Below are positions 1 through 11,200 of a stretch of 64,000 bases of DNA, piece by piece. The notes beneath the pieces were generated by a model. That model did not search any database and was not told where the DNA came from. It saw only the letters and a program-made list of their open reading frames with translations. Each line of letters starts with the position of its first letter. The stretch's first letter is position 1. The DNA comes from Symmetrospora coprosmae (Eukaryota; Basidiomycota; Cystobasidiomycetes; Symmetrosporaceae): positions 124,001 through 188,000 of the forward strand of contig VUYT01000005.1 in assembly GCA_008802785.1 (NCBI GenBank). Direction: 5' to 3'. The translations under genes were made by a program, and so were the position numbers.

Positions 1-1
1 G

Positions 2-307
2 GGCGGCTTGGCTCGTGTCCTCCGGTCAAGCCCCCAGTTCGGAGTCACCCTCGTCGCGTACGAGACGCTCCAGACGGCCTTCCCGTACTCGGCACTCGAC
101 AAGAGCGTCAAGAAGACGGCGCCGACCCTCCTCGAGCAGAACGAGGACATCACCCGCGTCAGGGCAAGGAACGCGCTCAAGGTGGGCCCTCGAAATGGGA
201 GCTCGAGACTTGCAATACACTCGCTAACATTTCCCCCTCCCTCTTCCCGCGGGCAGATCCTGCTCGACGTGCACGAGAACATTGCAGTGACAAAGAAGGG
301 GCCGTGA
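2..307 (+). CDS. AGC1: Mitochondrial aspartate/glutamate carrier, C-terminal fragment
   Basis: Partial gene running in from the left edge; only about 76 residues are present. Exons 2-181 and 257-307 flank a 75-base intron with donor GTGGGC, a CTAAC branch site at 224-228 and acceptor GGGCAG. Because 75 is a multiple of three, the unspliced frame also stays open. The residues RVLRSSPQFGVTLVAYE match the last transmembrane segment of the Agc1/citrin group of mitochondrial solute carriers. Members exchange aspartate for glutamate across the inner membrane and serve the malate-aspartate shuttle. The tail after the carrier repeat is short. The family assignment rests on this one segment, so another mitochondrial carrier with the same RSSPQFG signature is possible. 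Confidence 0.7.
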   Translation, partial: GGLARVLRSSPQFGVTLVAYETLQTAFPYSALDKSVKKTAPTLLEQNEDITRVRARNALKVGPRNGSSRLAIHSLTFPPPSSRGQILLDVHENIAVTKKGP

Positions 308-679
308 GCAGAAGGCCGAAGCTATTCTCGCAGTTCCGCATCGCTGGTGTAGTCAATCAGGCAGGCACTCGCTCTGGTCGAGGCGCAGAGCTTGGTGCAG
401 ACCGGCACATACCAATGTTATCGCACTTGCCTGACGGACTTGCCCGAGCGCTTTGCTCTGCTTGGAGTGCTCAGAGGGACTCCGCCTCGTTGCAGCAGCC
501 CAACCGACTGGACCTTGTTCGTAGACTGCACTTCCCTTCCATTGCTCTAGCAAGATCCCAACATGGCACTGATGACAAGGCTAGAACGACGGTGTATGCA
601 TGTGAAGAAGCGAGACGATGAGCGAGATGCGGGCGGAGACAGGATTGGCAGGCATGCAGTGCGCCAATTAATAGGCTTG
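308..679. other. Convergent intergenic region
   Basis: Holds the 3' ends of the carrier (plus strand) and the septin (minus strand). I see no credible coding exon, RNA gene or repeat; expected to contain the two 3' UTRs. Confidence 0.5.
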
Positions 680-2213
680 CTACCTCCTGCCCGTGCCTCG
701 ACTGCCAATCTGGCTGCCCTGCCCGCCCTGGAACTGCTGCATGTTCTGCATCTGGTCGAGCTCCTGCTCGAGGGCCTTGATGGCGCCGTGGCTCTGCTCG
801 AGGTCCTTGTTGAGCCTGTCGCGCTCGGCAATGAGGTGCTGCTCCCACTGCCTGAAGCGGGCCTCTTCAGACTTGACCTGCTCGGTGAAGCGCTTGCGCA
901 GCCCTTCTTCCTCCTCCTTGAATTTCGGGTTGTCGAGCTTGCGCACTTTGGCCTCGCCGTACTTGCGCGTCTCCATCTGCGCCTGCCGGTACGACTCGTA
1001 GTGCTGCTCTTCGGTGGTCGTGATGAGATCGAGCATGTGCGTGCGGATCAGGAGCGAGCGCAGCTTCTTGAAATCGCAGTGCTCCTCGTTCTCGACTGCG
1101 GAATAAGCAGACGCGTGTCAGTCCGGGAGCGAGGCAAGGCTAGGAACACGCAAAACTAGGCACGAACCTTCTGCAACGCCCCAAAGGTACTCGCGGCCCT
1201 TTACCTGCCTGCCATCCGGAGTCACGACGTCCTGCGTCGAGCCGATGATGGAGAAAGGCATAGCGCCAATGAGGCCCTTCGCGTGCTCGGCTGCTTGGGC
1301 ATCGTCGTTCTCGATGGGCGGGGCGTAGATGCGAATGCCGTTTGCCGTGATGGCACTTCGGACCTGTGGGTCGAGTCTCCGGTCTCAGCGTAAATTACTC
1401 CCAACTGCGAGGGGACTGTAGCGCTGGAAGATGCACACCCTCTGCTTGAACGCCACGAGATCGTTCGGCGTCATTGTGTCGGCTTTCGCGATGACGGGGA
1501 TGAGGTTGACTCGCGAGCCGAGGCGCTTCATGATTTCGATGTCGAGGGGCTTCAAACTGTGTGCGGGGTGAGAGAAGGTACATCGTCAAGGCGTGCGACT
1601 ATTGATGCGCGTGCGGTAACGCATCGAGTCGCGCTCCTGACCGATCGCACTCACGCGTGTCCAGTCGGGCGGACAAAGTACAGACACGCATGGACGCGCA
1701 TGTCGAGCTTCTCCTTTCTGTCCGGCTGCTGTTCCTGACGCATAAAGCTCTCGTGCTGATCGTCGATGAACTCTACAATGGGCTGCCACGAGTCCTTGTT
1801 GTTGACGTAGTCCCCAAACCCGGGCGTGTCGACGACGGTGAGCTTTACGCGAAACTGCTTCTCCTCGAGCTCGGCCTTGACAATGTCAATCTCGGTGTAC
1901 TTGTCCTCGAGCTGCTTGGCGTGCCGGTTCGCGTACTCGCGCCCTGCGGCCAGCTCGGTTGCGAACAGCGTGTTGATGAGCGTCGTCTTGCCCAGCCCGC
2001 TCTCGCCGACGACCATCAGGGTGAAGTGGGCGCCGCGCTTGGCGACGATGCGGTGCCGCTGGTTGGCGAGGTTGGCAATGCCGCTGTGCGTATTGTATTA
2101 GGTGTCAGCATGCTCCCAGACCACCTGTTCGGGCGCGTTCGTCCCTCCAAGGGGTTAGGTCGACGCACATCCCGGAACTCGCTGGTGCGGGCCTGCGGGA
2201 GGGATCGCAACAT
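680..2213 (-). CDS. CDC12: Septin, Cdc12 type
   Basis: Five exons: 2125-2213, 1655-2083, 1439-1556, 1168-1363 and 680-1095, giving about 415 residues, normal for a septin. The GTPase motifs are present: P-loop GESGLGKT, G3 DTPGFGD and G4 AKAD, together with the septin phrase [22 protein letters not shown]. The C-terminal stretch [19 protein letters not shown] then RFRQWEQ and a coiled coil is diagnostic of Cdc12 rather than Cdc3, Cdc10 or Cdc11. Septins polymerise into filaments at the bud neck or septum and scaffold cytokinesis. The start is uncertain: in-frame methionines also lie at 2249, 2264 and 2297, and I chose the one nearest the conserved core. All introns are GT-AG and the phases close. 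Confidence 0.92.
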
Positions 2214-2681
2214 CAGCGGAGCACCGAGGGGAATTGTCGCGCCATGCATCGCCTCTACGCACATTGCTGCAGGGTGGGCCGTACGCGGTTGTTGCACTCC
2301 TAGGAATAGATGGGCCCGAGCGTGTTCAGCGCGGTCACGCGTTCAGAGATAGTGCAGGGCGGGGAGGAGGGATAGTGTCAGCGGGCCTGGAAGTGGGCAT
2401 TATTGATGCAATTGCTGCTATTGCTGCTCACCTGGACGCTGCTTCTGCTGCTTCTGCACAATTGCACTGCACACTCACAGTCAGGTCGATGAGGGCCAAA
2501 GTCAAGGGCAGAGCGGCGGCGGCGGCGGCGGCAGCAGCGGAGTCGCGAAGGGGTCAAAGGGGGGGAGGGAGGGCCACGGGCAGGGTAACTTATGGACACG
2601 CAGAAGGGCTACAGAGGATGTCATAGCAGGAGGCATGAGATGCAGTCTATACTGTACATGGATCTGCAGCTGAAACTGCTG
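2214..2681. other. Intergenic region upstream of the septin
   Basis: About 470 bases between the septin start and the end of the ACT-domain gene, both on the minus strand. Apart from a short GCG trinucleotide run (2513-2532) I see no gene. It should contain the septin promoter. Confidence 0.45.
2513..2532. repeat. GCG trinucleotide repeat
   Basis: A perfect run of GCG units about 20 bases long in the intergenic region upstream of the septin, followed by an imperfect GCA run. No coding role is evident on either strand. Confidence 0.75.
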
Positions 2682-3257
2682 CTAGAACTGCCATCCTGCT
2701 GCCGTCAGAGCCTCCCTGGCCTGCTGTGCCTTTGCCTCTGGGACGAGGATGTAGTCGGTCTTGAATGTGGACGAGACGAACAGTGGCACACCGCCATCCC
2801 TCAGGGCTTCGCTGAACTTGTGCATCACACCGACCTATTCCCCCTTTGCTGAAGCTCAGCTTTCCTTGCCCCTGCCCTTGCTGCTGTTGCTGAGCCCGTG
2901 GCTGCGATGCGAACCCACCATGGACAGGTCGAGCGGGCCTTTGATCCGAAAGACGGCCCAGCGCGTCACCTCGTCGAGCATTTGCAGGCCGTGCGGCAGG
3001 TTCTCCACAATCTCGTCCGCCAGTTCCTGCGTGGCCAGGATGCTGATCTCCTCCCGCGTCCGCGTCAGGCTGTAGAAGGGCTGCTCCTTCCCTTCCTCCT
3101 CGTCGTCATCGTCATCGCCCGTAAGGAACCCAGGCAGCTGCGTTTTAGGAGGAAGCGCAACGAGGCAGAGCGTGTAGGCTTCCTGCACCACTCGCAGGAC
3201 TGGATTGGACAGGTCCAGGGATGAGGCTGGACTGGGTGCTGCTGCTGCCACCGACAT
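2682..3257 (-). CDS. ACT-domain protein of the CASTOR/ACT_7 type
   Basis: Two exons, 2919-3257 and 2682-2834, joined in phase 0 (donor GTGGGT, acceptor AATAG), giving about 163 residues. The pattern is that of the ACT_7 (CASTOR-like) family: FYSLTRTREEISIL near residue 70, then IKGPLDLSMVGVMHKFSEAL and an ending of VPLFVSSTFKTDYILVPE. In animals CASTOR proteins bind arginine and regulate TORC1 through GATOR2; the fungal relatives are mostly uncharacterised, so a role as a small amino-acid sensor is inference. An acidic DDDDDEEE loop interrupts the first half. The start at 3257 is the methionine nearest the domain; an upstream open stretch to 3416 lacks family similarity. Confidence 0.75.
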
Positions 3258-3435
3258 GGTGAGGGTTTGTTGCAAAGCGAAGCAGACGAGCACGCCTGCT
3301 TGCTCCTCTCCGCACCTTTGCGGGTCGCTGCCGGCGGCGATGGCCCTGACCGCAAAAGAGTGAAAAACAGAAGGAGTGGGCACTCGCAGCATCCTCATTC
3401 GCACCTTCTTGATCATTCGCGGCAGCTCTGAGCCA

Positions 3436-4392
3436 ATGTCGGTGATACCACAGGGTCAGCATCAGCCTCAGCCTCACTCTCGCCGTCCCCCGCCGCCTCC
3501 TCCCGCCAGTAGTAGCAGTGCAGCAGCGGCCTCCGTCCCGCTTCCCACGTGAGTACGATACGCGCCTACTCTTGCCTTTTTCACCCTGCTGAAGCAGACT
3601 TGCGCATGGTGTTCGGTATGCCAGCTTCTCTGGCCGTCTGGGCTCCGACGACTTCCACATCTGGGCCATTGCCTGGATCGCCTGGCTGCGCGTGCACAAC
3701 GTCCCAGACTCTGACTCCGCTGGCAGCGACGACGCACCCGTCGACCAAGAAGCCGCGGCCGCCGCCAACGCCCTCAGGAACGACTTCCTCCTCCTCGCGC
3801 TCGAGAAGGGCAGCATAGCCCAGCGATACCTCCTGTCGCTGCCCCCAGAGTACCGCACGAGCTGGAAGCACGCAATGTCGTGCCTGCAGCGCCGGTTCGC
3901 CACTCCAGCGCGGATGGACATGGTGCGACCAGTCCGACTACTGCAGTCAGATACTGCAGTCGCATCCTACAGCCTGACACTGATACGTGGCGCACGCGCA
4001 GGCACGGCAAGCGGCTCGGAACGCCCTCTCCTGCAGAGGGTTCCGCGACGATCAGCACAGAGGCGAGAGCGTCCAGCAGCTCGTGGACGACTTTGAAGAG
4101 CTGTCGGCGCGCGCAGGACTAGTGGACGATTCTGACCTGCGCTTTCAGTTCCTGTGGTGCGTCCAGCGCTTCATTGAGCTATCATCGTGCTCCTACGAAT
4201 GCAGGGCAGCTAATGCGAGTGGATGCGTCGCGTGTGCCGCGCAGGATGTTCCGCAAATACACGGCGGCAACGCGCATGCTACAGCGCTCGACTACGCTGG
4301 AAGAGGCTTTCCTCGAAGCCTTCAGATGGGAAAAGGTCCTTGTCGAGAAGACGGGGACAATGGCTGCCCCTGGCAGCGAGTCTTCGAAGTGA
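3436..4392 (+). mobile_element. Gag-like (Ty3-type capsid) fossil or co-opted gag gene
   Basis: An open proline/glutamine-rich leader is followed by segments with the layout of a retrotransposon capsid: a FSGR.GSDDFHIW-like opening, a helical region ending YRTSWKHAMSCLQRRFATP, and a later segment VQQLVDDFEELSARAG followed by an arginine-rich part. No protease, reverse transcriptase, integrase, nucleocapsid knuckle or terminal repeats were found nearby, so the rest of any element is gone or never lay here. The open segments are separated by boundaries that look like spliceosomal introns, which suggests an old insertion that may now be a host gene. Age cannot be set, but the loss of all other parts suggests it is not recent. 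Family assignment is by layout only. Confidence 0.5.
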
Positions 4393-4906
4393 CAACTCGG
4401 AGACTCACAGAAAGCAAGAATTACGATACCAACGCACTGTAGCTATAGCTAACGGAAGACACGATAATGCTCGGGCATCATTTCGACGTCAGCGATGTGC
4501 AGGTACTGTGGACAGATGCAGGGCTAGCGGGCTCGAGCTCGGCGCCGCCCGTAGACCGGTCGCGAGACGAGACGCGTGGCGCCGTCAGTGGCCAGGCATG
4601 AAACACTCGTTTATCCGTATAGCTGTTCCAAACCATCTTCACACGCTTTACACATCCGAAGCGCAGAGCCTCCGGTCGGGTCGTTTGCGCCAATAAAGAT
4701 GCGCCAGACAAGGGCTCGGACCGAAGGACGTGTCTCAAAGGTCCCGTTAGTCGTGCTGACACTCGCTGATATGGCGACGCCTCACGGTGGAGCGCCGTGT
4801 AAGGGACACGCGCGGCTGCTATACGGTGCTGCAAGCCACAGCGCCCCCTTTCAGCTCCTGTGCGGGGGCCTTCCATGACTGACGAGACCCAAACCATCAA
4901 GACGAC
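4393..4906. other. Intergenic region
   Basis: Between the Gag-like segment and the TATA box of the next gene. Open stretches exist in several frames, but none shows family similarity or a coherent splice pattern. I found no LTR-like repeat here. Confidence 0.4.
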
Positions 4907-4915
4907 TATAAGAGG
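4907..4915 (+). promoter_or_regulatory. TATA box of the small secreted protein gene
   Basis: TATAAGAGG lies 124 bases before the start codon at 5031, followed by a C/T-rich leader. The same nine bases occur upstream of the secreted-protein gene that starts at 58334. Confidence 0.6.
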
Positions 4916-5030
4916 CTCTACCGCTTTGAACAAGCCTGCATCAATCTTCTCTTGTCATCTTGCTGATATACACACAACACTCAGCTTCTTCTCATTACCC
5001 CCTTTACCGCTACACCTTCACTTCGACATC

Positions 5031-5502
5031 ATGCGACCAACGATCTTCCATATGTCTGCCGCGATCATCTGCGCAGTCATGACCGCCGATGCCGCAGCTA
5101 TCATCAGTCGAGAGCATTGCACAGTCCCCAGTGCTAACTGGGAGTGCCCGAGAGGTGGCTTCACCGAGGCTGGCCCTTACCCCAAGACGGAGACGTAAGT
5201 ACCAGCAGGACCATCATCTCAACCGGACGCCGAACACTAATGTCACAACACGATCTATACCATTTGTGGGCCGTAACCTGCTGATGTCAGGTACTGCATC
5301 CATTGCACCGATGGCCAGCAGTGGGCTGTGTGGCGCTGCGACGAGAAGAAGAACATGCGTGGATGGCAGGAGAACGTCTACGGACAGCCTTATGTCGTAA
5401 GCTACGAACATTTCGAGTGGTCCAATCAAGCGTCGCAGAACTCCGCTGACGCGCGGTGACCTATCCCGACATCACTAGCCTTGCGTGGACACCCCGATGT
5501 AG
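5031..5502 (+). CDS. Small secreted six-cysteine protein
   Basis: Three exons, 5031-5194, 5291-5396 and 5479-5502, giving about 97 residues. The N-terminus MRPTIFHMSAAIICAVMTADAAA reads as a signal peptide. The mature part has six cysteines (HCTVP, WECPRGG, YCIHC, WRCDE, VPCVD), an even number suited to three disulfides. Introns have good donors GTAAGT and GTAAGC, and the last exon supplies the sixth cysteine just before a TAG stop. No known domain was recognised. Size, secretion signal and cysteine content resemble fungal effector-like or antimicrobial proteins, but that is inference. A TATA box at 4907 supports transcription on this strand. Confidence 0.7.
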
Positions 5503-5724
5503 GCATTGCAAGAGTACAGCCTCTGTGCCAGCCTTTTCGAAGCTGCCCGCTCTTCCGCGACGACGGCAATGCGGAACGTTGTTCTGCCAGACGCGGCGCA
5601 GCAGGGTCCGATGGCTGCTTGTGCTCAATGTATGCCTGTATTACTACAATTTGAGCCATTCCTCCTCACTGCCGTACCACCCACTACGAAGCTATCAGTA
5701 CACAGTCGTGCTCCTTGCATTCTG

Positions 5725-7807
5725 CTACCACTCAGCGGACCTGAGAGCGAGAGCAACATGCCCCACCACCACGGTATCGCGACCGGCACCGTCAAGGAAT
5801 GCCATCTCAGATCGAATACTTGAAGCCGGGTCGTCCTTCGAGCACAGTCGTGCCATTGTCGACCTCTCTGTTCTCTTTGCGAAGTGCAGCGACATGGGGA
5901 CCAGGAGGGCGATGGACGCGAGCTGCAGTGCTGCGGTAACCCACAGACCGGGAAGATACCCAGGTGCGTCTGCTTGACGATACTTTTTAATGTGTTTGTG
6001 GTGGTTAGTCACCTCGGACCCTCGAGCCTGATGACGCTTGAATGTCACAGCCACAAGCCGAGCGGACTCACCACAGTCGAGGCAAGCACTCCTCCGATGC
6101 CTCCGAAGCCAATCACGAGAGCCGAGGTGACGCTGCGCTTCGAGTGCTGAAGGACGTTGTTCTGAGCGTAGGTCATGGTGGCGGGGACATTCGCCTGGCA
6201 ACCAGACAACGAGATGAACATGCCGAAGTAGCGTACTGTTGAGACGCATGCGATCAGCGATAGCTTATGGTGCCCAAGCCGGAGCCAACTCACCTCCTCC
6301 AGGCTTGGCGTAGGCCGTGATCATCAGGCCTACGAAACAGACCAGGGCGTTTAGCGCGATGAATGGCGCTCGCCTCCTGGTCTTGTCGGAGAGGATAGAT
6401 GTAAACAGGGTCCACAAAGCTGCCAGTACGTAGGGCGGTGCGGCGAGCGTGAGTGCGAGTTTCACTTCGTAGCCGAGTCCGAGCTGGAGGATGACGGGCA
6501 GGCTGGGAAAGGCGGAGAAGTTAGCAGGGTAGCAATGCAAGAAGAGACGAGAACGCTGCGCACAAGTAAGCGACTGTAGAGTGTCCTTCGTCTTTCAGGC
6601 GGCTAATGGAGAGAGAGGTGCGCGGGGTGACTTACAGGCATACGAGCCGGTAGTTGCGCTCATGAAGAGGAAAGCGAAAGCCCATAGCTTTGGATCGGCG
6701 AGGTGACGCAGTGATCCTCGGAGAGTGAGCTTGTCGGCGACGGCATCGCCTCTGTCTCGATTGATCCGGTCGATGACGACGGCCTTCTCTTCCTCGGTCA
6801 GGAAGGTCGATTTGGCAGGGAAGTCGACGATAAGGAAGAAGGCGGCCATGCCGAGGACGACGGTGATGATGCCGAAGAGGAGGAAGACCCATTGCCAGCC
6901 GAGCAGGCCAGCACGTCCACTCAGGAGGGAGAAGGCGTAGCCGAGGATGTTGGAAACTCCAGACAACACCATGCTGGTCAAGTAGAACACAGCCATACGA
7001 GAGGCAGTCTCGTAGCGAGTGTACCAGCAGGAGATGAGGAACGCGCAGGCGCTGTCATTGACTAGGTCACGGATCAGCTGTACGCCTTGGCTCGATAGGC
7101 AGAGACGGGTCGTCTGACGGGAAGAAGCCAGCCTCGAATACCCCGAGAAGGACACGACAGACGGCGAGCTGTTCCCAGGTCTTGACGAAAGCCATGCCGA
7201 TGGTGATGACGCCAAATGCGAGCACGATGCCGCTAAGCCAGTATCGAGCACCGACCTTCTGAAGCACTATATTGGAAGGCAGCTCGAGCAGGATGTACGG
7301 GATAAAGACTGGTTCGTCGATGCGGTGAGGTCAGTGTTGGGGCGTGCAGGGGGCTGGCAGGAAGAGCGTCTCGTACAGACTAGCGTGATGATGCTGTATC
7401 GCTCGCCAACGGTAAGCTGAAGACTTGCGGCCATACCCGCGAGCCGTGCGACCTGTATGTAGCATCGTCAGCAGTGCATTGAGAGAGGCAGCCGCGGTCG
7501 GTGCTCACCGAAATGTTGGAGCGGTCGCTGTAGGCGAAGACTATGAAGTCAGCCCGACTGAAGGCGACAGGCAGCACCGACCCACGGAGGCTCACATCAG
7601 AGAGATGGCATAGCATAGTCCCAGGATTGGAAGCAGGCGCCTGTCGACTTTCGATACGATCTTGCGCTCGAAAGCCGGATCCACGCTCCACTCCTGCTCG
7701 GCGGCAAGCTTGGCCGGGTCGTCGTTCCGCACGGAGCCAGCATCGTTCTCAGTGAGCTTCTCGTCTCCGTGCTCGAGCGGGGACGTGGTCGTATCGTTGC
7801 GGGACAT
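5725..7807 (-). CDS. MFS anion:cation symporter (Dal5/Tna1-like)
   Basis: Nine exons: 7596-7807, 7509-7527, 7377-7452, 7119-7308, 6636-7051, 6564-6573, 6294-6502, 6072-6235 and 5725-5982; phases close to about 517 residues with 12 predicted membrane segments. Family landmarks are KVDRRLLPILG, DRSNISVAR, VLLGVFEAGFFP, FLISCWYTRYE, the TGSYAFAYFLPVIL stretch and a C-terminal GLWVTAALQL. This group (Dal5 allantoate, Tna1 nicotinate and similar permeases) imports carboxylate-type nutrients with protons; the substrate here is unknown. Two exons are extremely short: 19 bases (DRSNIS) and 10 bases (FAYF). Both are needed for the conserved motifs. The last about 40 residues are not conserved. Confidence 0.88.
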
Positions 7808-8261
7808 GGTAAATGCGCGAGGATGGGGAGTGGTGCCTGGAGAGCTGCGAAAGAGAAGCAAAAGAGGCGGGCGGCAAGTTGCAAGAGGAGCCTCCCAGGC
7901 GGCATTGTTATCGTGGCTCCCCAGAGTTCTGGTAGTCCGGCAATCCGGGGTCAACCAGACCCCGGAGGCTCGAGCGCTCCGTTCTTCCTCCGTTCTGCTC
8001 TTGGCTCCTCCGCGACCTTCTTCCGCCGTAACGCACCGACCACTTTGGTCGCACCGTTGTTGCGCCGTCCTGACGACGCTGTACCCGCGTCGGAAGGAGC
8101 CTTTGTCCCTTTGAGCAGGTCAATCGGTCAGTCAATCGGTCAGTCGGTCAGGTCAACGGGTGGTCAAAGTTCCGACAATCCAGTTCTGCGGGCGCGCCAG
8201 GATTGAGCCCAGCATCGATTGGAGCCTGAAGTAGGGCGCTTCACTGACAGCAAGACCATCT
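7808..8261. other. Intergenic region with a short tandem repeat
   Basis: Region upstream of the transporter and downstream of NOP4, both on the minus strand. It carries the 12-base repeat at 8119-8150 and no gene that I can support. Confidence 0.45.
8119..8150. repeat. 12-base tandem repeat
   Basis: Two perfect copies of GTCAATCGGTCA followed by a partial third copy (GTCGGTCA), about 310 bases upstream of the transporter start. It could be a cluster of binding sites or a simple slippage product. Confidence 0.75.
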
Positions 8262-11200
8262 CTAATGTTTGGCCCGCTTTGCCCGCCTCTTGCGACCGAT
8301 GATCGACCCAAGCACCTTGTTCTCCGTCTTGCCCGCGGCGCCACCCTCGCCAGCTCCCGCAGTTTCAGGCTCAGCCGCTTGTTCAGCATCCTCTTCGTCC
8401 TGGACTTGACGCTCGCGCTTCCTCTTTTTGGCCTTGTCCTTCTCCTTGCCCTTGACCTCCTTCTCCTGTCGCCGTTTGACGGTCATGGCGTTCTCGATGG
8501 AGAACTCGATGATGAGGCTCTTGCCCTGCCTCGCAAGACTGCGGTCGTCCTCCTTCTGCAGCTCGGCAATCTTCTCCTTCATCCGCTTGATGCGCTCCTT
8601 CTGCTCGTCGTCCAGCACCACAGGCTTGAGCTTTTCCGGCTCAGTCTTCTCCTTGCCGTCTTTTGCGTCCGTGCCGCGCTCAGACGGCTTTGCCTTCGAC
8701 TTCGTCATCCCCTCGATCTTGTTCTCAAGATCCTCGATCCACCACGTGTGGAAGAGCTTGTGCACGTCCGCATTCGCGTTCGCCCACCGGATGACGCGGA
8801 GGGCATCGCTGTGCTCGTTCATCTCGAGGAACCCGTATCCTTTGCTGCGCTGCAGGCCAGTAAGTGGGTCCAGCCGGTCCTCCTGGCGGAGAATTTTGGC
8901 CTGCTTGACCTTGGACTCGCGACCGAATTTGCCCAGCTTGCGCTTCTTGATGGCGCGCTTCCTGGCTGCTTCGGCATCGGACCCATCCTCCGCGGCGTCC
9001 TCCTCCTCGTCGTCGTCATCCTGCTGCTTGCCCTTCTGCTTGCCTTTGCCCTTCGGTGCAGCAACGGCAGGACCAGAGCCCATTGCATCGATAGGCTCTC
9101 GCATTTCGTCCAGAGTGAGTTTCGTCCGTCGGCCTGACTTGACATCGTTATTGAACGCCTTGATGCTCCAGCCGGCCAAGCGGCGCAGCATGCCTTCAGT
9201 GACGAAGAGGGGGAGTTGTCGGATAGCGAGACGAGTACGCGAGATATATAGTGCCGGATTGGTTCGGAGCAAACCGCGTCGCGCCTCGAAGCTCGACTGA
9301 CGATTCTGTACGTCGGCGGTGGTTAGCAATGACGCGAGGGGCGACTCGGGCAGAATGGCTGCGGAAGCATCAGGACATCAGTTGGAGCACCGGATCTGAA
9401 GCAGATCGATGTCACTCACTGCCTTCGTGCATCAAGTACAGATTCCTCCTGTCCTTGTTCTTGCCAGACTTGTCCCTGTCCTCTCTCAAGCGGTCTGCCT
9501 GGCCCTTCGACACCGCGCTCGACACGCCGAGAACTCGTCCGTGCAGGGTGAGCTTGGCAGCGAGGGCGGAAGACGGATCCGCCGTCAGCAGTGACATGGG
9601 AATCACCGCTTTCTTGCCCTTCCCGTCGCGCCCGGCACCAGAGCCGGTCATGGTGGCGAGCCGGTCGGCCTCCTCGAGGCAGTTGAGCGCGTCCTCCTCC
9701 TTGTAGTAGTTGACGAACCCGGTGCCGCGCGACCGCTTCGTCACGGGGTCCATCACGATGCGCGCGTACCGCACAGCGCCGAATGCCTTGAAAAGGTTGT
9801 AGAGCTCATTCTCGGTCGCTTCGAACTGGATGTTGCGCACGAACAGGGTGGCGCCCTCGTCGGGCTGGTGGGCGGGCTTGGCCGGCTCCTCGTCGCCATC
9901 TTCTACATCGGATGGCGGTTCGAGCTGGTCGATGAGGGCGTCTTCCTCGACAGGTGACATATCCCCGTCCTCGTCCTCGTCCTCGTCATCCTCATTGAAC
10001 GGCACAGGGTCCATGTCGGAGTCGGAGTCTTCCTCCTCGTCATCCTCATCAGAGGCATCACTGTCTTTCTCGGCGTCTTCGCCTGCAATGGGCGCAGACG
10101 CTGGCGTCGCTTCGCCGCCCGCTTCGAGCTTCTCGTACTCTGCCTTGCCGAGCGCCCAGTCCACTGCGACCAGCCGGCCACGCAAGCCAACAATCTTGCC
10201 CTTCTCCTTCTTCTTCTTGGTGCTCGTCAGCTCGTGACTCGCAGCCTCCTCAATCCTATCCCGGTGCATGCCGTGGTAAATCCTGGTGTTGTTGATCTTG
10301 GCGAGAGCTGCGGTGGCGTTGTCGTGCCGGAGATACCAGATGAAGGCGAACCCTTTGAGCAGGAGGATCGAGTGCAGAGGGCCGAATGCACAGAAGACGG
10401 TGGTAAGGTCCGCAACGGTGACCTGCGGACCGGCAAGTCAGCAAACAGCTTGTGCCATCTCGACGCCACCCCGAGAGAGATAACGCTCACATCGAAGCCC
10501 AGGTTTCGCACGATGAGGCGTCCTCCGCCGACATCTTTGCCCTTTCTTCCAACAGTGTCGTTCTCAAACTTGACTTTGGCAAGGATGAGCTGGCCTTTTA
10601 GCACTGTGTTGTTCAGTCGCTCCGCCAGCTGAGTCGCAACCTTGGGTGTGGGGCATTCGAGCAGTACGCTCGCCTCCTCGTGACTTGTCTTTTCTCCTTC
10701 CTCGTTGTTGGAGAAGAAGATAGTCACACTCGGTCCCGCTGTGATGCCGACGTCGTGCACCTGCAGTGCCGCCGAGCCCGTATTGATGCCAAAGACGAGC
10801 TTCTTGAGCTTCTTCTGGAGCGCCTTCTTGTTACTCGCATCGGCAACATCAAAGCCGCCGTGGAGGACGATAGTCCGCGAGTCCTTGTAGTTGTCGACGC
10901 CCGTGCTGCCTGCCGCAGCCCCTCCTTCCTGAGCATTCCGGGCAGCGCGCTTTGCCTCTCTACGCTCGGCATAGGCGTTCTTGATATTGCCCTCGACTGC
11001 GGGACGGGCACTGCTGCTTGGGGCGAGCGAGATAAAGTCGGCGTTGCTGTCCACATTGTCGTCCTGCTCGAAACCTTGCTTGCCGCCGCCTTTCTTGTGG
11101 TCCGGGCGCAAGCGGCGTTTGGCCCACTGCACTCCGATACGCTTTCCATCGATCAACGTGCCATTGAGCTCTTGGATGGCCTTCTCGGCGTCGTCCTTGA

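Noticed and set aside
3258-5030. Complete LTR retrotransposon around the Gag-like segment
   Set aside because: No terminal repeats, primer-binding site, protease, reverse transcriptase or integrase sequence was seen on either side.
8265-9300. Two 290-residue open frames on the plus strand
   Set aside because: Both are antisense to NOP4 exon 4. Their Leu- or Ser-rich composition reflects the Lys/Glu-rich sense strand.
9306-9358. Acceptor at 9306-9307 for the last NOP4 intron
   Set aside because: It would leave the frame off by one; the acceptor at 9359-9360 restores it and adds a plausible family linker.
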